Shown here in pieces: positions 61,754 to 64,000 of a stretch of DNA of 64,000 nt. The position numbers were made by a program, and so were the translations under genes. This DNA comes from an uncultured Allorhizobium sp. (lineage in GTDB: Bacteria > Pseudomonadota > Alphaproteobacteria > Rhizobiales > Rhizobiaceae): assembly GCA_958439205.1 (NCBI GenBank), contig OY288189.1, positions 1,379,001 through 1,443,000 on the forward strand, written 5' to 3'. Position 1 is the stretch's first letter; each line of letters starts with the position of its first letter. The notes beneath the pieces were generated by a model, which searched no databases, was not told where the DNA came from, and was given only the letters and a program-made list of their open reading frames with translations.

Positions 61754-61914
61754 TCTTTTGCGGCTTCTCCATGGACCTCTCGTTCGGCCTCACGGGCGCG
61801 GGCCTCAGCCTTCAGCTTTTCCTTCTTCAGGTCGCGCATCTGCCAGACGTAGAAGGCAATCGCCAGGCTGAAGACGAAGATCGCTTCGATGATCCCGAAA
61901 TAGTTTTCAAGCAA
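61750..61914 (-). CDS. Small membrane protein downstream of crtB, function unknown
   Basis: Protein of 54 residues with one hydrophobic helix (IIEAIFVFSLAIAFYVW, about 8-24) and a strongly charged, helical tail (LKKEKLKAEARAREAEREV). I propose a TTG start at 61914, with AAGGTGG six bases before it, overlapping the crtB stop by eight bases; an ATG at 61971 would add 19 residues within crtB. The product is translated with crtB. No family recognised. It may anchor carotenoid enzymes in the membrane; this is only an inference from position. Confidence 0.55.
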   Translation of the reverse strand: MLENYFGIIEAIFVFSLAIAFYVWQMRDLKKEKLKAEARAREAEREVHGEAAKD

Positions 61915-63073
61915 GGGTCGCCACCTTTTCTCGCGCGGCGCGCCGGCGTTCGCGGGCTTCTGCCCGGGCATCCGCGTGAAGACGCAGGAGTATGTCGGTC
62001 ACCCGCCCGATCGTATTGTCCTTCGGCGCTTGCAAGGCGGTCGCTTGCTGCTCGGGCTCGGCTTCCCGCGCGGCCCCGCTCAAGGTGACCAGATCCCGTG
62101 CGACGATTTCAGTCGAGGCATGCAGATCGCGCACCGCCGTTGCCGTCCACCGGCTGTCCTCACCTCTTGCTTTGATCATGAGGCCGATCTTCTTGCCGAG
62201 GCCGGTTGTCGCGCGTCTCGAGACACTGTCATAGTCGTTGGCTGCGATATCCTCGCCGATTGCCTCGTAAACGAGGGCAGCCGTGCGGATCGCGTGCCGG
62301 CAGGACTTCGGCAGGCAGCGAATACCGGCATGGCCGAGTCGATAGTGGCGGGCTGCCTCGTCGAGCAGACGCTGAACCACCACTCCCAATGCTTCGCTAT
62401 GTTGCGGGTTGCGCAAAAAGGCTGCTCCATCGATCCCATGTTCCTCGAGCCATTCGAGCGGCAGATACAGCCTGCCGTTTCTCGCATCCTCGCCGACGTC
62501 ACGGGCAATATTGGTCAGCTGCATGGCAATGCCAAGATCTGCGGCGCGGGCAAGGGCAGCCCGATCGCGCACGCCCATCACGCAGGCCATCATCAACCCG
62601 ACGCTCGAGGCGACGCAGGTTGCGTAGGCCTTCACGTCCTCGATGGTTTCGTGGCGGTGGCCTTCGAGGTCCATGGCGAAGCCATCGAGTAGGGCCTCGA
62701 CCACCGGCTTGGGGATTGCGTGTTCGTGGACCACACGGGCAAAGGCCCGGTCGCAAGCAAAGGGCGCGGGCTCGCCGGCATAGATCAGGTCGAGGCGCTG
62801 TCGCAGCCGGAGAAGGGCCGGCATGCCGCTTTTGGGGTCATCGATCAGATCGTCGGAATGGCGGCAGAAGGCATAGAGCGCGCGTGCCGCCTGACGGGTG
62901 GAGGCTGGCAGCAGCAGGGACGCCAGATGAAAGGATTTCGAGCCGCGCCGGATTGCGGCGGAACACGCCTTTTCATCCTGGTAGTCGCCGGAAAAGCCGT
63001 AGTTGAGCGAAATCGGGCGGCGGGCGAGGGGACGGGCGAGCATCTGCTCCCGGGCCGAGTCGGACGCGATCAT
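61907..63073 (-). CDS. crtB: Phytoene synthase
   Basis: Enzyme of 388 residues joining two geranylgeranyl diphosphates. ALYAFCRHSDDLIDD near residue 68 is the first Asp-rich motif, and AMQLTNIARDVGEDARNGRLYLPLEWL near 185 the second. The ATG overlaps the crtI stop by ATGA with AAGGAGGAAAAG before it; a start ten codons upstream lies within crtI. The tail beyond residue 330 is rich in Arg, Glu and Ala, longer than in many homologues. Confidence 0.94.
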   Translation of the reverse strand: MIASDSAREQMLARPLARRPISLNYGFSGDYQDEKACSAAIRRGSKSFHLASLLLPASTRQAARALYAFCRHSDDLIDDPKSGMPALLRLRQRLDLIYAGEPAPFACDRAFARVVHEHAIPKPVVEALLDGFAMDLEGHRHETIEDVKAYATCVASSVGLMMACVMGVRDRAALARAADLGIAMQLTNIARDVGEDARNGRLYLPLEWLEEHGIDGAAFLRNPQHSEALGVVVQRLLDEAARHYRLGHAGIRCLPKSCRHAIRTAALVYEAIGEDIAANDYDSVSRRATTGLGKKIGLMIKARGEDSRWTATAVRDLHASTEIVARDLVTLSGAAREAEPEQQATALQAPKDNTIGRVTDILLRLHADARAEARERRRAAREKVATLA

Positions 63074-64000
63074 GGGCTTTTCCTCCTTGCCTGGGCTTCC
63101 CAAGTTTCGGCCATGATGGTGGCCGCGTCGGGCACGAGATCGGCGACGATGCGAGCGGAGGAGACGACGCCGGGCAGGCCTGCTCCCGGATGGGTGCCCG
63201 CGCCGCAGAGGAAGAGGTTGTCGAGTTCTTCGCTCTTATTGTGCGGACGGAACCAGGCGCTCTGGAAGAGCTTCGGCTCAAGCGCAAATGCGGCCCCCTG
63301 CCAGGACAGGAGACGATCCCGGAAATCCATCGGCGTGGCGATGCGGGAGGTGACGATGTGGCGCGACAGATCCGGAAGGACGGTCTCTTCCAACCGCTTT
63401 TCGATCTTGCGCCGGTAGTGTTCGGCCGTCTCTGTCCAGTCTGTCCCGCTTGCGAGGTTCGGGACAGGGCTCAAGACGTAGAAGGCATCGCAGCCAGCCG
63501 GAGCCAGTGATGGGTCGCTCGCTGTCGGGCGATGCAGGTAGAGACTGAAGTCTTCGGCGAGGCGATGCTTCCTGAAGATGTCGTCGAGCAGCCCCTTGTA
63601 GCGCGGTCCGAAAAGCATGGTGTGATGCAAGACATCGTCATACCGGCGGCTGGTGCCGAAATACCAGACGAAGAGGCTCATCGAATAGTCGCCGCGGGCG
63701 AGCTTGGCGTCGGTCCAGCGGCGGCGGGGGTGAGCCTTCAACAATTCTCCGTAGGTGGTGGCAGGGTCGGCATTGGAGACCACGATGTCTGCGGCGATGC
63801 GCTCGCCGGACGCCAATCTGACGCCGGTTGCCCTGCTGCCTTCGGTTTCGATCTCGACGACCGTCTCCTGGAGCCGGATGCGGCCGCCATTGCGGGTCAC
63901 CAGCGAGGCGATGCCGCGCACGAGGGCATTGGTGCCACCTACCGCGTAATGCACGCCGTACTTCCCCTCCAGATGGGCAATCAGGCAATAAAAGGAGGTG
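63070..64000 (-). CDS. crtI: Phytoene desaturase (5' part beyond window)
   Basis: Only the C-terminal 309 residues are inside the window; the frame is open to the right edge. GKYGVHYAVGGTNALVRGIASLVTRNGG, DIVVSNADPATTYGELL, LPDLSRHIVTSRIATPMDFRDRLLSWQGAAFALEPKL and NLFLCGAGTHPGAGLPGVVSSARIVADLV are the standard late elements of CrtI. It makes neurosporene or lycopene from phytoene. It overlaps crtB (ATGA), forming the usual crtIB pair. Confidence 0.93.
   Translation of the reverse strand, partial: TSFYCLIAHLEGKYGVHYAVGGTNALVRGIASLVTRNGGRIRLQETVVEIETEGSRATGVRLASGERIAADIVVSNADPATTYGELLKAHPRRRWTDAKLARGDYSMSLFVWYFGTSRRYDDVLHHTMLFGPRYKGLLDDIFRKHRLAEDFSLYLHRPTASDPSLAPAGCDAFYVLSPVPNLASGTDWTETAEHYRRKIEKRLEETVLPDLSRHIVTSRIATPMDFRDRLLSWQGAAFALEPKLFQSAWFRPHNKSEELDNLFLCGAGTHPGAGLPGVVSSARIVADLVPDAATIMAETWEAQARRKSP

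Overview
The window reads as chromosome or plasmid DNA of an aerobic anoxygenic phototrophic alphaproteobacterium of the Hyphomicrobiales, most likely Rhizobiaceae (Agrobacterium/Rhizobium-like). The grounds are high GC, rhizobial-style glnT-glxDCB, a CUT1 sugar transporter, TRAP genes, and a photosynthesis gene cluster with the alphaproteobacterial blocks bchFNBHLM-lhaA-puhABC-acsF-puhE-hemA and crtEF-bchCXYZ-pufBALMC. The species call is inference. No rRNA, tRNA, CRISPR, transposase or phage gene was seen, and no gene-free stretch exceeds 300 bases.

Layout, left third (1-20960): a sugar-isomerase/CUT1 ABC operon (+); glnT and glxBCD (-), a glutamine-synthetase-like enzyme with a three-piece glutamate-synthase-like complex; an XRE-cupin regulator; a YeiH-type exporter; a TRAP transporter; and an operon of flavin reductase, aldo/keto reductase and SsuD-like monooxygenase facing a GntR regulator and a Gfo/Idh oxidoreductase. 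From yeiH to Gfo/Idh the genes look like a sulfonated-sugar (sulfoquinovose-type) degradation module: uptake, oxidative desulfonation, aldehyde reduction and sulfite export. A lone treZ follows.

Photosynthesis region (20994-64000, cut at the right edge inside crtI): (a) minus-strand dxs with a B12-binding protein, cytochrome c2, and bchG - BCH/PUCC transporter - bchP - small membrane protein, led by ppaA and ppsR; (b) plus-strand bchF-N-B-H-L-M-lhaA-puhA-B-C-orf-acsF-puhE-hemA-idi, mostly joined by ATGA/GTGA/TGATG overlaps; (c) convergent minus-strand crtE-F-bchC-X-Y-Z-(pufQ-like)-pufB-A-L-M-C; (d) crtD-crtC (+) converging on crtI-crtB-small gene (-). Together these supply isopentenyl precursors (dxs, idi), 5-aminolevulinate (hemA), bacteriochlorophyll a, spirilloxanthin-type carotenoids (crtCDEF, crtB, crtI), the reaction centre with its tetraheme donor, the LH1 antenna and assembly factors. 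Not in the window: bchI, bchD, bchO, bchE, bchJ, pucBA, crtA.

Regulation: PpsR/CrtJ-type boxes (TGT-N12-ACA) lie upstream of dxs, bchG, bchF/ppaA (degenerate), bchC (a tandem pair) and crtE/crtD, so the PpsR and PpaA encoded here probably control all the main photosynthesis promoters seen.
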